NCBI GenBank assembly: GCA_020638595.1
Contig: JACKIG010000013.1
Span: forward strand, 62,001 to 126,000
DNA: 64,000 bases
Direction: 5' to 3'
From: Rhodospirillaceae bacterium
GTDB taxonomy: Bacteria; Pseudomonadota; Alphaproteobacteria; DSM-16000; Inquilinaceae
Part shown: positions 43,706 to 51,449 of the stretch, piece after piece
Position numbering within the stretch: position 1 is the stretch's first letter
How the letters are laid out: every line of letters begins with the position of its first letter
Notes under the pieces: model-generated
Database searches by the model: none
Seen by the model: only the letters and a program-made list of their open reading frames with translations
What the model was told of the DNA's origin: nothing
Position numbers and translations under genes: made by a program

Positions 43706-45223
43706 ATGCTCGAAGACGCCCCGACGCTGCCCGATGACCCGGCCGAACTGCGCACGGCGGCAGAGTCCCTGGTGTCGCTGGTCAAGTCGCAGGCGCTCAG
43801 GATCGCCAAGCTGGAGCACGAGCTTGCCGGGCATCGCCGGCATCGGTTCGGTGTCCGATCGGAGAACCTGGACCAGCTTGCGCTCGGTCTGGAAGAACAG
43901 GAGATCGCGGCGGCAAAGGCGGATAGGACCGCATCGGCCGACGAGACCGAAGGGGCCGCCGAGCCCAAGCACAAGCCGAAGCGCAGGCCGCTCCCCGATA
44001 CCCTGCCGCGCAACGAGGAAGTCCTGTCGCCTGGCGAGGCGTGCGGGCAATGCGGTGGTGCGCTCAAGACGCTCGGCGAGGATGTCACCGAAGAGCTGGA
44101 CTACATCCCCGGGCGGTTCGTGGTGCACCGGATCGTGCGGCCCAGGAAGGCCTGCCCATGCTGCGAGGCGATCGTGCAGGCGCCGCTGCCGTCGCGCCCG
44201 ATCGAGCGGGGACGTCCCGGCCCGGGTCTGCTGGCCCATGTGCTGGTCTCCAAGTATGGCGACCATCTTCCGCTTTACCGCCAGAGCCAGATCTTCGAGC
44301 GGGACGGCATCGATCTCGAGCGCTCGACCCTGGCCGATTGGGTGGGCCGGTCGGCGGCGCTGCTGGAGCCGCTGGCCGACGCCGTCGGCCGCCATGTCCT
44401 GGCAGGCCAGGCGATCTTTGCCGATGACACGCCGATCAAGATGCTGGCGCCGGGCAACGGCAAGACCATGACCGGCCGGATCTGGACCTATGTCCGCGAC
44501 GAACGCCCCTGGCTCGGCCGGGCGCCCCCGGCGGCCTGGTATCAGTTCACGGTCGATCGAAAAGGCGAGCATCCCGCGAAGCACCTGGCTGGATTCAAAG
44601 GATGGATGCACGCCGACGGCTATTCGGGCTTCAACGAGCTCTATCGCTCCGGCAGTGCCCGGGAAGTTGCCTGCATGGCCCATATCCGGCGTAAGTTCGT
44701 CGAGGTCTTCCAATCCGAGGGCTCGGTCATCGCCGAGGAGACCATCAAGCGAATTGCCGGCCTCTACGCGGTGGAGAAGGAGGCCCGTGGCCGCAGGCCG
44801 GAGGAGCGGGTGCACCTGCGCCAGCAACGCGCCGTGCTGATCTTTGACGAGCTGGAGACCTGGCTCGCTGCCCAGCTCCGCAAGATCTCAGGCAAATCCG
44901 AGCTCGCCAAGACGATCCGCTACGCCCTCAACCGCCTGCCGCACCTGCGGCCCTATCTCGGGCACGGTTGCCTGGAGATCGACAACAATTGCGCCGAGCG
45001 ATCCCTGAAAACGGCAGTTCTGGGCAAAAAGAACTATCTGTTCGTGGGCTCCGAGGGCGGCGGCCGCAGTGCCGCGATTGCCTACACCCTGATCGGCACG
45101 GCCAAGCTCAACGGCGTCGATCCGCAGGCGTGGCTCACCGACACTCTCGGCAGGATCGCCGACCACAAGATCAATCGCATCGACGAGCTGCTGCCGTGGC
45201 GCTACGCCGCCGCGCCAGCGTAA
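43706..45223 (+). CDS. tnpC: IS66 TnpC transposase
   Basis: 505 residues. N-terminal coiled coil (about 20-60), a zinc-binding Cys segment (CGQCGG and CPCCEA, about residues 113-153) and the DDE-type core: ADDTPIKMLAPGNGKTMTGR, HADGYSGFNELYRSG and DNNCAERSLKTAVLGKKNYL with the catalytic Glu. The C-terminal IS66 helical domain ends at 45223, and the right inverted repeat follows 34 bases later. The protein is full length. Confidence 0.96.
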   Translation: MLEDAPTLPDDPAELRTAAESLVSLVKSQALRIAKLEHELAGHRRHRFGVRSENLDQLALGLEEQEIAAAKADRTASADETEGAAEPKHKPKRRPLPDTLPRNEEVLSPGEACGQCGGALKTLGEDVTEELDYIPGRFVVHRIVRPRKACPCCEAIVQAPLPSRPIERGRPGPGLLAHVLVSKYGDHLPLYRQSQIFERDGIDLERSTLADWVGRSAALLEPLADAVGRHVLAGQAIFADDTPIKMLAPGNGKTMTGRIWTYVRDERPWLGRAPPAAWYQFTVDRKGEHPAKHLAGFKGWMHADGYSGFNELYRSGSAREVACMAHIRRKFVEVFQSEGSVIAEETIKRIAGLYAVEKEARGRRPEERVHLRQQRAVLIFDELETWLAAQLRKISGKSELAKTIRYALNRLPHLRPYLGHGCLEIDNNCAERSLKTAVLGKKNYLFVGSEGGGRSAAIAYTLIGTAKLNGVDPQAWLTDTLGRIADHKINRIDELLPWRYAAAPA

Positions 45224-45269
45224 CCGGCAAACGCTTCGCCCGACCAGATCGCCTTCACCGGACGCTCAC

Positions 45270-45277
45270 GGATAGGG
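45270..45277. repeat. Target-site duplication, right copy (GGATAGGG)
   Basis: Exact match to 42820-42827 immediately after the right inverted repeat of IS66. Confidence 0.93.
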
Positions 45278-45512
45278 GTGGTTTGCAGCAGGTTGGTTGC
45301 CGGCCAACCAATAGACGACCTAGCGCGAGTGAAGTTCGCAACCAAATTCGCGGGCCCCTAGAAAAAGCTTGCGAACATGGTTATCATCTATGGTTTTCGG
45401 ATGGATCGAGTGCTAAAACCCTTCCATGTGAATCAAGCAATTGCCAACTCAATCAACGGCTAAATAAATTATTTCGAAGAATATAGACTTGATCTGATAA
45501 GAGGTATGCAAC
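45278..45512. other. Intergenic gap right of IS66
   Basis: About 235 bases that originally joined the sequence upstream of the iscA promoter. Increasingly AT-rich towards 45512. No gene, and no clear TGT-N10-ACA NifA site was found in it. Confidence 0.4.
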
Positions 45513-45800
45513 ATGGGGAATGATGCTCGCGAATTGTTTTCTGATCCAAGGTTTATTGTCATATTCGTGATCTGGGCGATAGCTTTTGTTTATCTGATCA
45601 GGGTGAGAAGTATGGGGGCCGTGGGATGTGCGGTCCCGATGGTGATGTCTCTATTGCCGTTTTTCTTGCCTGGCGGAGTAGTCAGCTGGATTGTGGGAAG
45701 CGTCGCGGTGATTGCGGTTTTTGCCGTACTGACGGGTGCTGGGGGCGGGTTTAGAGAGGGACGAGGTCCTGGAGATGGCGATGATGGTGGAGCTGGATGA
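45513..45800 (+). CDS. Small membrane protein, function unknown
   Basis: 95 residues. Three hydrophobic segments (about 14-30 FIVIFVIWAIAFVYLI, 35-53 and 57-74) precede a Gly/Asp-rich C-terminal tail (FREGRGPGDGDDGGAG). No family is recognised. GAGG (AAGAGGTATGCAAC) about 8 bases before the ATG is a plausible binding site. AT content is higher than in the nif genes, so it probably arrived with this accessory segment. Confidence 0.55.
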   Translation: MGNDARELFSDPRFIVIFVIWAIAFVYLIRVRSMGAVGCAVPMVMSLLPFFLPGGVVSWIVGSVAVIAVFAVLTGAGGGFREGRGPGDGDDGGAG

Positions 45801-45872
45801 CAATCCGCACGGGCTAGCACGACCCTATATGAAAGATAATGTGCGACACTCAAGACAATTGTTGGAGATTCG
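45801..45872. other. Short convergent gap
   Basis: Between two convergent small genes; nothing recognised. Confidence 0.3.
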
Positions 45873-46349
45873 TCATTCTGAGTCCACAATCTGATGTGTT
45901 GAGAAGAATATCTGCCAGAAAGCCATCTGGTCCGCCAACACATCGCTTGCAACAAGGTAACGAGGAGAGCATTGGGCACCTTGATCGATTAGTAGATAGG
46001 GCATGCCAAATGGGCCGACGCCGAATGGTCCATGGCCAAATCCTTCAATTTTTTGAGTTGGATGCACAGGCTTGCAGTGTTTTGTACCATTCGCAAGATC
46101 TTGAAGAAGGGTAAAGTGTGGGCAATTGCTATCCAACCATTTGTCAAATGAATCTTTGTTGCGTAATTGAAGTTTCATTTGAACATCAGGCCGCTTCTTG
46201 AGCCATCTGGCCCAAACCCATTCATGAAGGGGATAAAGCGAAAGGATGCAATTCATTGCCGAGCGAGGATCAGCGATATCGGTCTGTACGTCACCGAAGT
46301 CAGAAGAGGCTTTCTCGTAGAATCGATAGGCCGTAGTAATGCCAAACAT
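45873..46349 (-). CDS. Unrecognised cytosolic helical protein
   Basis: 158 residues. The pattern SAMNCILSLYPLHEWVWARW ... DSNCPHFTLLQDLANGTKHC resembles widespread unnamed bacterial proteins in which a helical domain carries an L-x-D-L-A-N-G-x-K-H motif, a variant sometimes seen in HEPN-like folds. There is no signal peptide. The GC content is low. It stands alone between IS66 and the partial nifQ copy. Function unknown; an intact gene is supported by its length and codon use only. Confidence 0.5.
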   Translation of the reverse strand: MFGITTAYRFYEKASSDFGDVQTDIADPRSAMNCILSLYPLHEWVWARWLKKRPDVQMKLQLRNKDSFDKWLDSNCPHFTLLQDLANGTKHCKPVHPTQKIEGFGHGPFGVGPFGMPYLLIDQGAQCSPRYLVASDVLADQMAFWQIFFSTHQIVDSE

Positions 46350-46620
46350 GATCTTTCCTTAAATCTATCAGTCGATCGAGGTCGCGACGAGGCGGGATTC
46401 ATCCACGCGAAATGCGAGTTGAGGTTTACGGCTCTGCACGCTCACTTTGCATCAATAAAATGGCGGTTCTCCTGTGAGAATCAATGAACTATCTCAAGCC
46501 AATAGAGTTCGCCGTTGAGGTGCGGCGTCGCACACTGCCCAGACAATAGCCAGAATTTCGGCAGTGCCGCTCGCAGGGAAGAGGTAAGCGTCATTCTGCT
46601 AGCTTGAGCCTCCTCGCCCC
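46350..46620. other. AT-rich gene-free stretch
   Basis: About 270 bases with no supportable gene; probably includes the promoter of the small gene at 45873-46349. Confidence 0.35.
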
Positions 46621-46892
46621 CTATCGCCACGTCAGCCGGTTCCCCGTCTCCGGCCCGAAGCAGTGCGCCTTGTCGGCGCAGACGTCGCAGTTGGGCGAGC
46701 GGCAGACCAGCAGGCCGTCCTGTTCGCAGAGCTTGCGGTAGAAGAACTTCTTCCACTTCATGTCGTGGATGTTCTGTGCCGCCAGCGGGCGGAAATGGCG
46801 GTGCAGCAGGCGGTTGAGCTCTTTGCGGTCGAACAGACCCATGTCCTGCCACAGGTGGTTCGACCGGCAGGAGCGGCGGGCGACGATGGCGG
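46621..46892 (-). pseudogene. Partial copy of nifQ (C-terminal 73 codons still open)
   Basis: This region repeats 47495-47763 with only scattered substitutions. It keeps an open frame from ATG 46842 (MGLFDRKELNRLLHRHFRPL) to TAG 46621 with the full Cys motif (CRSPNCDVCADKAHC). Homology stops at 46892, where unrelated AT-rich DNA begins, so the N-terminal two thirds of NifQ are missing. No ribosome binding site is evident for a stand-alone 73-residue protein. It is most simply a duplication remnant; a truncated functional protein cannot be excluded. Confidence 0.8.
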
Positions 46893-47489
46893 CCGTATTC
46901 GCTGAAGCTGAGAAATGTACCTATCGTTCCACCGGGTTGACGCTCACCATCTCCCAGCATATGGTCTGCCCCAGGGTGAGTGCTGGGCTTTCCCTCGGAA
47001 TGCACCGGACAATTCCAGCGTACCGGAATACGGAGCGCAAATGAATTCTTCGTATTTGGCGTTCGCACAATGCGGCGCCCCAGATTAACAATACACCTAT
47101 ATATAGAATTTAAGATTAAGACTACTTGGATTTTGAATTTAGTATCGAGAGCGGATGGCCAGTTCCGGGCGCGGGTTGTGTCATTTGCTCTTGGATTTAT
47201 GTCTAGCTTACTCGCTACGGAAGTCTGGACAAGATTCTTGTCCTAGTATGTGCCACCTGGGAATGAGCCCCACCGCGATGCGGTGGGGCTCACTATATTT
47301 GGTAGTCCCGCAGATAAAGGCCTACTGGTGATTTCTTTCTCACAAATTATAGAGGTCGCTCCCTTCATTTGTTGAGAAAGGCGTGCGCCAATTTGACATC
47401 AATCGGATAAGAGAGGCCAACACAATTTATTGACTGCCGCGTATCGCGGGAGAGATTGAAGGGACAATTTCGTTTGGCACTTGGTGAAG
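46893..47489. other. AT-rich non-coding segment between nifQ copies
   Basis: About 600 bases without a supportable gene, clearly richer in A/T from about 47080 on. It carries one strong hairpin (47264-47292). It is the material separating the partial nifQ copy from the intact gene. Confidence 0.4.
47264..47292. terminator. Strong perfect hairpin, terminator-like
   Basis: TGAGCCCCACCGC (47264-47276) pairs exactly with 47280-47292 around a GAT loop, a 13-bp stem, followed on the + strand by CTATATTT. It can serve transcription from either side; read on the minus strand it lies about 200 bases beyond the nifQ stop and could end the nif operon. Confidence 0.65.
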
Positions 47490-48068
47490 CTACCCCCAAG
47501 TCAGCCGATCCCCCGTCTCCGGCCCGAAGCAGTGCGCCTTGTCCGCACACACGTCGCAGTTGGGCGACCGGCAGACCAGCAGGCCGTCCTGTTCGCAGAG
47601 CTTGCGGTAGAAGAACTTCTTCCACTTCATGTCGTTGATGTTCTGGGCCGCCAGCGGGCGGAAATGGCGGTGCAGCAGGCGGTTCAGCTCCTTGCGGTCG
47701 AACAGGCCCATGTCCTGCCACAGGTGGTTGGACCGGCAGGATCGGCGGGCGACGATGGCGGCCAGCGCGGTTTCCGCCGGCGCGCCTTCGCTGCGGTGGT
47801 CCAGCAGCAGGGCGCGCAGGTCCGGCTCCTCCGGCGCGTCGGTGGTGGCGTCGTCGGGCGGCAGGTCGGCCAGCATCGGCACGGCGCGGGGGAAATAGGC
47901 GGCGAAGACGGCGACCAGGTCGTCGATGGACAGGCCCAGGGCCGCCGTCAGCGGCGTCGGTGCTTCGCCCAGGCCGATGGCGACGGCGCAGGCGAAGACA
48001 TGGCGGTCGAAGGGGTCGCCGGTGCCGGCCTCCATCAGCCGGCCATAGGCGGACGGCTGCCCGGACAT
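47490..48068 (-). CDS. nifQ: NifQ, molybdenum donor for FeMo-co synthesis
   Basis: 192 residues from ATG 48068. The C-terminal motif C-x4-C-x2-C-x5-C (CRSPNCDVCADKAHC) is the diagnostic NifQ Fe-S/Mo ligand set; the RSNHLWQDMGLFDRKELNRL helix and the MKWKKFFYRKLCEQDG segment are conserved. It delivers Mo to NifEN/NifH during cofactor assembly. It follows fdxB by 4 bases. Its C-terminal 73 codons are duplicated downstream. Confidence 0.93.
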   Translation of the reverse strand: MSGQPSAYGRLMEAGTGDPFDRHVFACAVAIGLGEAPTPLTAALGLSIDDLVAVFAAYFPRAVPMLADLPPDDATTDAPEEPDLRALLLDHRSEGAPAETALAAIVARRSCRSNHLWQDMGLFDRKELNRLLHRHFRPLAAQNINDMKWKKFFYRKLCEQDGLLVCRSPNCDVCADKAHCFGPETGDRLTWG

Positions 48069-48072
48069 CGGA

Positions 48073-48375
48073 TTACAGCGCCGTGGCTTGCGCGGCGGTG
48101 ACGTGCGTCATGGCGCCGGAGCCGCAGACGCGCGCGCAGGCGTTGCAGCCGATGCAGGCGCCCTTGTTGGCGATGGTCATGACCATGCGTTCCGCCTCGT
48201 CGTCGTCCGGCTCGATCAGCTCGTCATCCTCGTTGACGCCCATCATCGCCAGCACGTTGCGGTCGCAGACCTTGAAGCAGCGGCCGCAGCCGATGCACTT
48301 CTCCATGTCGATGGCTTCGATATACAGCGGCTCCCACGGGGTGCCGTCGCGGGTGAAGTTCGTACCGTCAGGCAT
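48073..48375 (-). CDS. fdxB: nif-specific 2[4Fe-4S] ferredoxin (ferredoxin III, FdxB)
   Basis: 100 residues. Two ferredoxin clusters are clear: CIGCGRCFKVC (about residues 27-37) and CIGCNACARVC (about 74-84), separated by an acidic insert typical of ferredoxin III of nif clusters. It donates electrons for nitrogenase or cofactor assembly. The start ATG 48375 has GGGAGGA upstream. A repeat-flanked foreign gene separates it from the DUF269 gene. Confidence 0.94.
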   Translation of the reverse strand: MPDGTNFTRDGTPWEPLYIEAIDMEKCIGCGRCFKVCDRNVLAMMGVNEDDELIEPDDDEAERMVMTIANKGACIGCNACARVCGSGAMTHVTAAQATAL

Positions 48376-48530
48376 TGCGGAGTCCTCCCTACGGGTACTG
48401 GGTTGCGGATGTGGGTGTCAGGCCGTGGGTGGCGCGGTTGCGCGCTGTCCCGGGAGGTCCCCGCCTTCGCGGGGACGACGGGGGGTGGAGAGGGTCAGGG
48501 TGTGTAGGCGTTCACAGCCGGCACCCCCTT

Positions 48531-48573
48531 GAAGCCCTCCCCCTTGATGGGGGAGGGTTGGGTGGGGGTGATG
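48531..48573 (+). repeat. Type B palindromic repeat, left arm
   Basis: CCCTCCCCCTTGATGGGGGA, then GGGTTGGGTGGGGGTGATG: a short palindrome plus a G-rich tail. Inverted copies at 48940-48981, and another pair at 57436 and 57623. Confidence 0.85.
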
Positions 48574-48591
48574 CTGGGATGGCAGAGGCGG

Positions 48592-48987
48592 ATGAAACGA
48601 TATCCTGTCGTCGGTGCCACTGGGCGGGCACGAAGCTTGCGGCGCGGAATGACTGACGCGGAGTCGGTGCTGTGGCGAATGCTCCGCCAGCGTCAGCTGG
48701 AGGGTTGCAGGTTTCGCCGTCAGGTGCCGATCGGCGGCTTCATCGCCGACTTCGTCTGTCACGAGGCGAGGCTGGTCATCGAGGTGGATGGTGGTCAGCA
48801 TGACCGGCGGGCGGAACAGGAGATCCGCCGAATGGAGTTCTTGAGGAGCCAGGGTTTCCACGTGTTGCGCTTCTGGAACACCGAGGTGCTGGCGAACCCG
48901 CAGGGCGTGCTTGAGGCCATTGCTGGGGAGGCACGGCGACATCACCCCCACCCCGACCCTCCCCCATCGAGGGGGAGGGAGTCTTGA
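48592..48987 (+). CDS. DUF559 (VSR-like) endonuclease-domain protein
   Basis: 131 residues from ATG 48592 (MKRYPVVGATGRARSLRRGM). The start of the domain, TDAESVLWRMLRQRQLEGCR followed by FRRQVPIGGFIADFVCHEAR, and LVIEVDGGQHD, is the DUF559 restriction-like (PD-(D/E)XK) fold, with F-x-D-F and E-V-D-G-x-x-H as the expected catalytic core. It is on the + strand against the nif operon. Proteins of this family are found scattered and multi-copy in alphaproteobacteria; a DNA nicking or repair-like role is inferred. Confidence 0.9.
   Translation: MKRYPVVGATGRARSLRRGMTDAESVLWRMLRQRQLEGCRFRRQVPIGGFIADFVCHEARLVIEVDGGQHDRRAEQEIRRMEFLRSQGFHVLRFWNTEVLANPQGVLEAIAGEARRHHPHPDPPPSRGRES
48940..48981 (-). repeat. 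Type B palindromic repeat, right arm
   Basis: Inverse of the left arm: ATCACCCCCACCCCGACCCT followed by CCCCCATCGAGGGGGAGGG. It overlaps the 3' end of the DUF559 gene, so the last 15 or so codons come from the repeat. Confidence 0.85.
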
Positions 48988-49097
48988 CTGTCGACGGGCC
49001 CCAAGCCGGCCAGGGTTCGCGTCGTCCCCGCGGAGGCGGGGATCTCCTCGGGCGGTGTGCTGCCTTGCAACCGGCGTTGTCCGGGTGCCCATGACGC

Positions 49098-49598
49098 TTA
49101 CGCCCTCGCGGCCTCGGGGAAGCGGGCGATCATTGCGGCGGCCTCGGCGACCAGGGCGTCGCCTTCGGCGGCCAGGGCGTCCAGGGTGTCAAAGCCGAAG
49201 CGGTGGACGTCGCGCAGGGTCTTGCTGACCACCACCAGGCGGCCGGCCAGGATCACGGCGGGGCCGAAGCCTTCCTTGGAGATGCGCATCAGCGGCATCG
49301 CCTCGACCTCGGTCGTCTGCTGGATCGCCATGGCGACGGCGCTGTAGAAGACGTCCAGCCGCCAGCGCACCTTGGGGTCGGGGTCGTCCATGATCGGGAT
49401 CTTGCGCCGCTGTTCGCGGGTGACGACGAACGGGGCCAGCAGGGCCGAATCCGGCCGCTTTTCCCAGACCCCGAAGGTGTCGTGCGCCCGCATCAGCCGC
49501 ACCAGGGCGCGGATGAACGGGGTGTCGGGCACCGGCGGTGCGGTGGCCGCTTCCTCGGCGGCGGCGGCGTCGCGCTTGGCGGCGGGCGTTGCCGTCAC
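49098..49598 (-). CDS. NifX-associated nitrogen fixation protein (DUF269)
   Basis: 166 residues; the ATG at 49598 overlaps the nifX stop. PFIRALVRLMRAHDTFGVWE and FYSAVAMAIQQTTEVEAMPL are conserved in DUF269 proteins that follow nifX in many diazotrophs. The biochemical role is unclear but linked to FeMo-co or electron supply. The operon usually continues with a small DUF683 gene, which is absent here; the DUF559/repeat insertion sits in that position. Confidence 0.88.
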   Translation of the reverse strand: MTATPAAKRDAAAAEEAATAPPVPDTPFIRALVRLMRAHDTFGVWEKRPDSALLAPFVVTREQRRKIPIMDDPDPKVRWRLDVFYSAVAMAIQQTTEVEAMPLMRISKEGFGPAVILAGRLVVVSKTLRDVHRFGFDTLDALAAEGDALVAEAAAMIARFPEAARA

Positions 49599-50116
49599 GC
49601 CACGTCCTCCTCTTCTTCCTCGTCCAGGAAGGCGAGCCGGCGGCCCTCGTCCATGTTCATGGCCTTGCGCAGCCAGGGCGGCGGGCTGCCGGCCAGCATG
49701 GTCCGCATGCGCTGCAGCACCTGCTCGATCGGCTCCGGCCCCTTCAGCTTCACCGGGTGGATCTTGCGGGCCACCACCTTGGCCGCGGCGGGGCCGCCGA
49801 TGGCCAGCAGGAACAGGATGGCGCAGCCGGCCAGCGCGTCGGCGCGCGGGGTGATGCGGTCTTCATCCGGGTCGGCGTGGACGCCGTCCTCGCCGCTCAT
49901 CTGGTCGAACGCGATGGCCTCGACGAAGCGGCTGTCCTCGGCCGAGACGTCGTAGACGGCGAAGTGCCGCGCCCCGGCGAAATGGGCGTCGACGGTCTTC
50001 AGGTCCTGGGTCGCGAACGCGATCTTCATGGTTCCCCCCTTGGCCGCAGCCCCGTCGGATCCCTCCAGAGCGCCGGTGTCAATCAGCCGCAAGCGGCGCA
50101 TCGACGATGCCGTCAT
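49595..50116 (-). CDS. nifX: NifX, cofactor-binding nitrogenase maturation protein
   Basis: 173 residues. ATG 50116 (MTASSMRRLRLIDTG) has GGAGAG 7 bases upstream, so it is preferred over earlier starts; it overlaps the nifN end by 38 bases. MKIAFATQDLKTVDAHFAGA is the NifX/NifY cofactor-binding core. It carries NifB-co/FeMo-co precursors between NifB and NifEN. The tail is acidic (FLDEEEEEDVA). Confidence 0.92.
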   Translation of the reverse strand: MTASSMRRLRLIDTGALEGSDGAAAKGGTMKIAFATQDLKTVDAHFAGARHFAVYDVSAEDSRFVEAIAFDQMSGEDGVHADPDEDRITPRADALAGCAILFLLAIGGPAAAKVVARKIHPVKLKGPEPIEQVLQRMRTMLAGSPPPWLRKAMNMDEGRRLAFLDEEEEEDVA

Positions 50117-51449
50117 GGGCTCTCTCCTCATTGCCGTGGGACGGGCCTTCGTGCCCGTCATGTCCTTCGATCAGGATGTTGCCGACCCGGAAGATCAGGT
50201 CGCGGGTGCCGCGGTAGCCGATGCTGACGCGGTTGGCGACGCCCAGCCGGTCGAACACCGGGAAGCCGACGCGGTAGAGCGGGATGCCGGTGCGCTGGGC
50301 CGCCTGGCGGCCGTGGCTGTGGGCGACGATAAGGTCGCAGCCGTCGGCCGCCTGTTCCAGGTCGTCCAGGTCGCCGATGACGACGGTGTCGGTGGGCACG
50401 CGCTCCAAGGCCGGGCTGGACGTCGTCGATACCGCGGCCTGGATGGTGCAGCCCATGTCGGCCAGAAAGCCGCTCAAGGCCAGCAGCAGGTCGGGGTCGG
50501 CGGCGATGGCGATGTGCTGGCCGGCGAAATAGAAATGCCCGTCCAGCATGGCGTCGATCAGCTGGCTGCGCTGGCGGCGGAAGCGCGCCGGCACCGGCCG
50601 GCCGCTGATGCCCGACAGCGCCGTCAGGAAGGTGTCGACCGGCTTCAGGCCGGTCAGGCGGTCGAACACCTGGAAGGGGACGCCGGTGCGCCGTTCCAGC
50701 AGCTCGGCCGCGGGGCGCATCTGCTCGCCGATCGCCAGCGTGACGGCGGAGGCGCGCATATGCGGGATGTCGTCGACCGGGGTGCCGCCCAAGGTCGTGG
50801 GCACGTATTCCACCGGCACATGGCCGTCCAGCGAGCCGGAGAGGTCCGGCAGCACGATGGGGTCGAGCCCGAAGGCGGCAACGGTCTCGCGCAGCTCTTC
50901 CACGTCGCCCGGCGTCAGGTGGCTGCCGGGCAGGATGTTGACCTGGATCGGCGACTGGTCGGCGGGGCCGTCCGGCACCAGCGCGGCGATCATCGCCTCC
51001 ACCGCCTTGGCCCAGCCGTCCTGGAGGCCACCGGTGTAGTCGGGGGTGGAGGCGAGCACCAGGTTCATGCCCGCCCATTCCGGATGGCGCTCGCGCATCA
51101 TCTTCAGGTCGCCGAAGGCATCCTCGCCGCGTGTCTCGGTCAAGGCGGTGGAGCAGATGCCGATCAGCCGCGGCGCGGCGCGATCGCGGATGTTGCAGAT
51201 CGCCTCTTCGACGTTCTCCGCCCCGCCGAGGATGGCGTTCAGCTCCCCCATCGCGGTGGTCTGCAAGGGTATGGCCTCGCGGAAATGGCGGACCATCAGC
51301 ACCAGCGCGAAGGCGGTGCAGCCCTGGCTGCCGTGGAACAGCGGCAGGCAGCGGTCGACGCCGAGGAAGGCCATCGCCCCGCCCAGGGGCGCGCTGGAGC
51401 GCGCCGGGTTGACGGTGACGGCTTTGCCGTTGCCGGAGATGCGGGTCAT
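50079..51449 (-). CDS. nifN: NifN, scaffold subunit for FeMo-co synthesis
   Basis: 456 residues from ATG 51449 (MTRISGNGKAVTVNPARSSA), overlapping the nifE stop by 4. It shows the expected P-cluster-type Cys (HGSQGCTAFA) and ICSTALTETRGED, and lacks the NifK MoFe partner residues. With NifE it forms the scaffold on which NifB-co matures to FeMo-co. The C-terminus (about 20 residues after GNILIEGHDG) is polar and variable. Confidence 0.95.
   Translation of the reverse strand: MTRISGNGKAVTVNPARSSAPLGGAMAFLGVDRCLPLFHGSQGCTAFALVLMVRHFREAIPLQTTAMGELNAILGGAENVEEAICNIRDRAAPRLIGICSTALTETRGEDAFGDLKMMRERHPEWAGMNLVLASTPDYTGGLQDGWAKAVEAMIAALVPDGPADQSPIQVNILPGSHLTPGDVEELRETVAAFGLDPIVLPDLSGSLDGHVPVEYVPTTLGGTPVDDIPHMRASAVTLAIGEQMRPAAELLERRTGVPFQVFDRLTGLKPVDTFLTALSGISGRPVPARFRRQRSQLIDAMLDGHFYFAGQHIAIAADPDLLLALSGFLADMGCTIQAAVSTTSSPALERVPTDTVVIGDLDDLEQAADGCDLIVAHSHGRQAAQRTGIPLYRVGFPVFDRLGVANRVSIGYRGTRDLIFRVGNILIEGHDGHEGPSHGNEERAHDGIVDAPLAAD

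Larger units (their letters stand above)
42828..45269. mobile_element. Complete IS66-family insertion sequence
   Basis: 2442 bases. The termini are GTGAGCGTCCGG (42828-42839) and its exact inverse CCGGACGCTCAC (45258-45269), flanked by GGATAGGG on both sides, which proves transposition into this site. It holds tnpA, tnpB and tnpC in the standard IS66 order on the + strand. All three frames look intact, so the element may be active. It inserted about 100 bases upstream of the iscA sigma-54 promoter. Confidence 0.95.
48447..49052. mobile_element. Nested inverted repeats enclosing a DUF559 gene
   Basis: Outer arms are type A units: 48447-48483 and, inverted, 49020-49052 (each with GTCCCCGC..GCGGGGA palindromes). 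Inner arms are type B units: 48531-48573 (CCCTCCCCCTTGATGGGGGA...) and, inverted, 48940-48981. The DUF559 gene fills the interior exactly. No flanking duplication was identified. It interrupts the nif operon between the DUF269 gene and fdxB. Confidence 0.75.
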
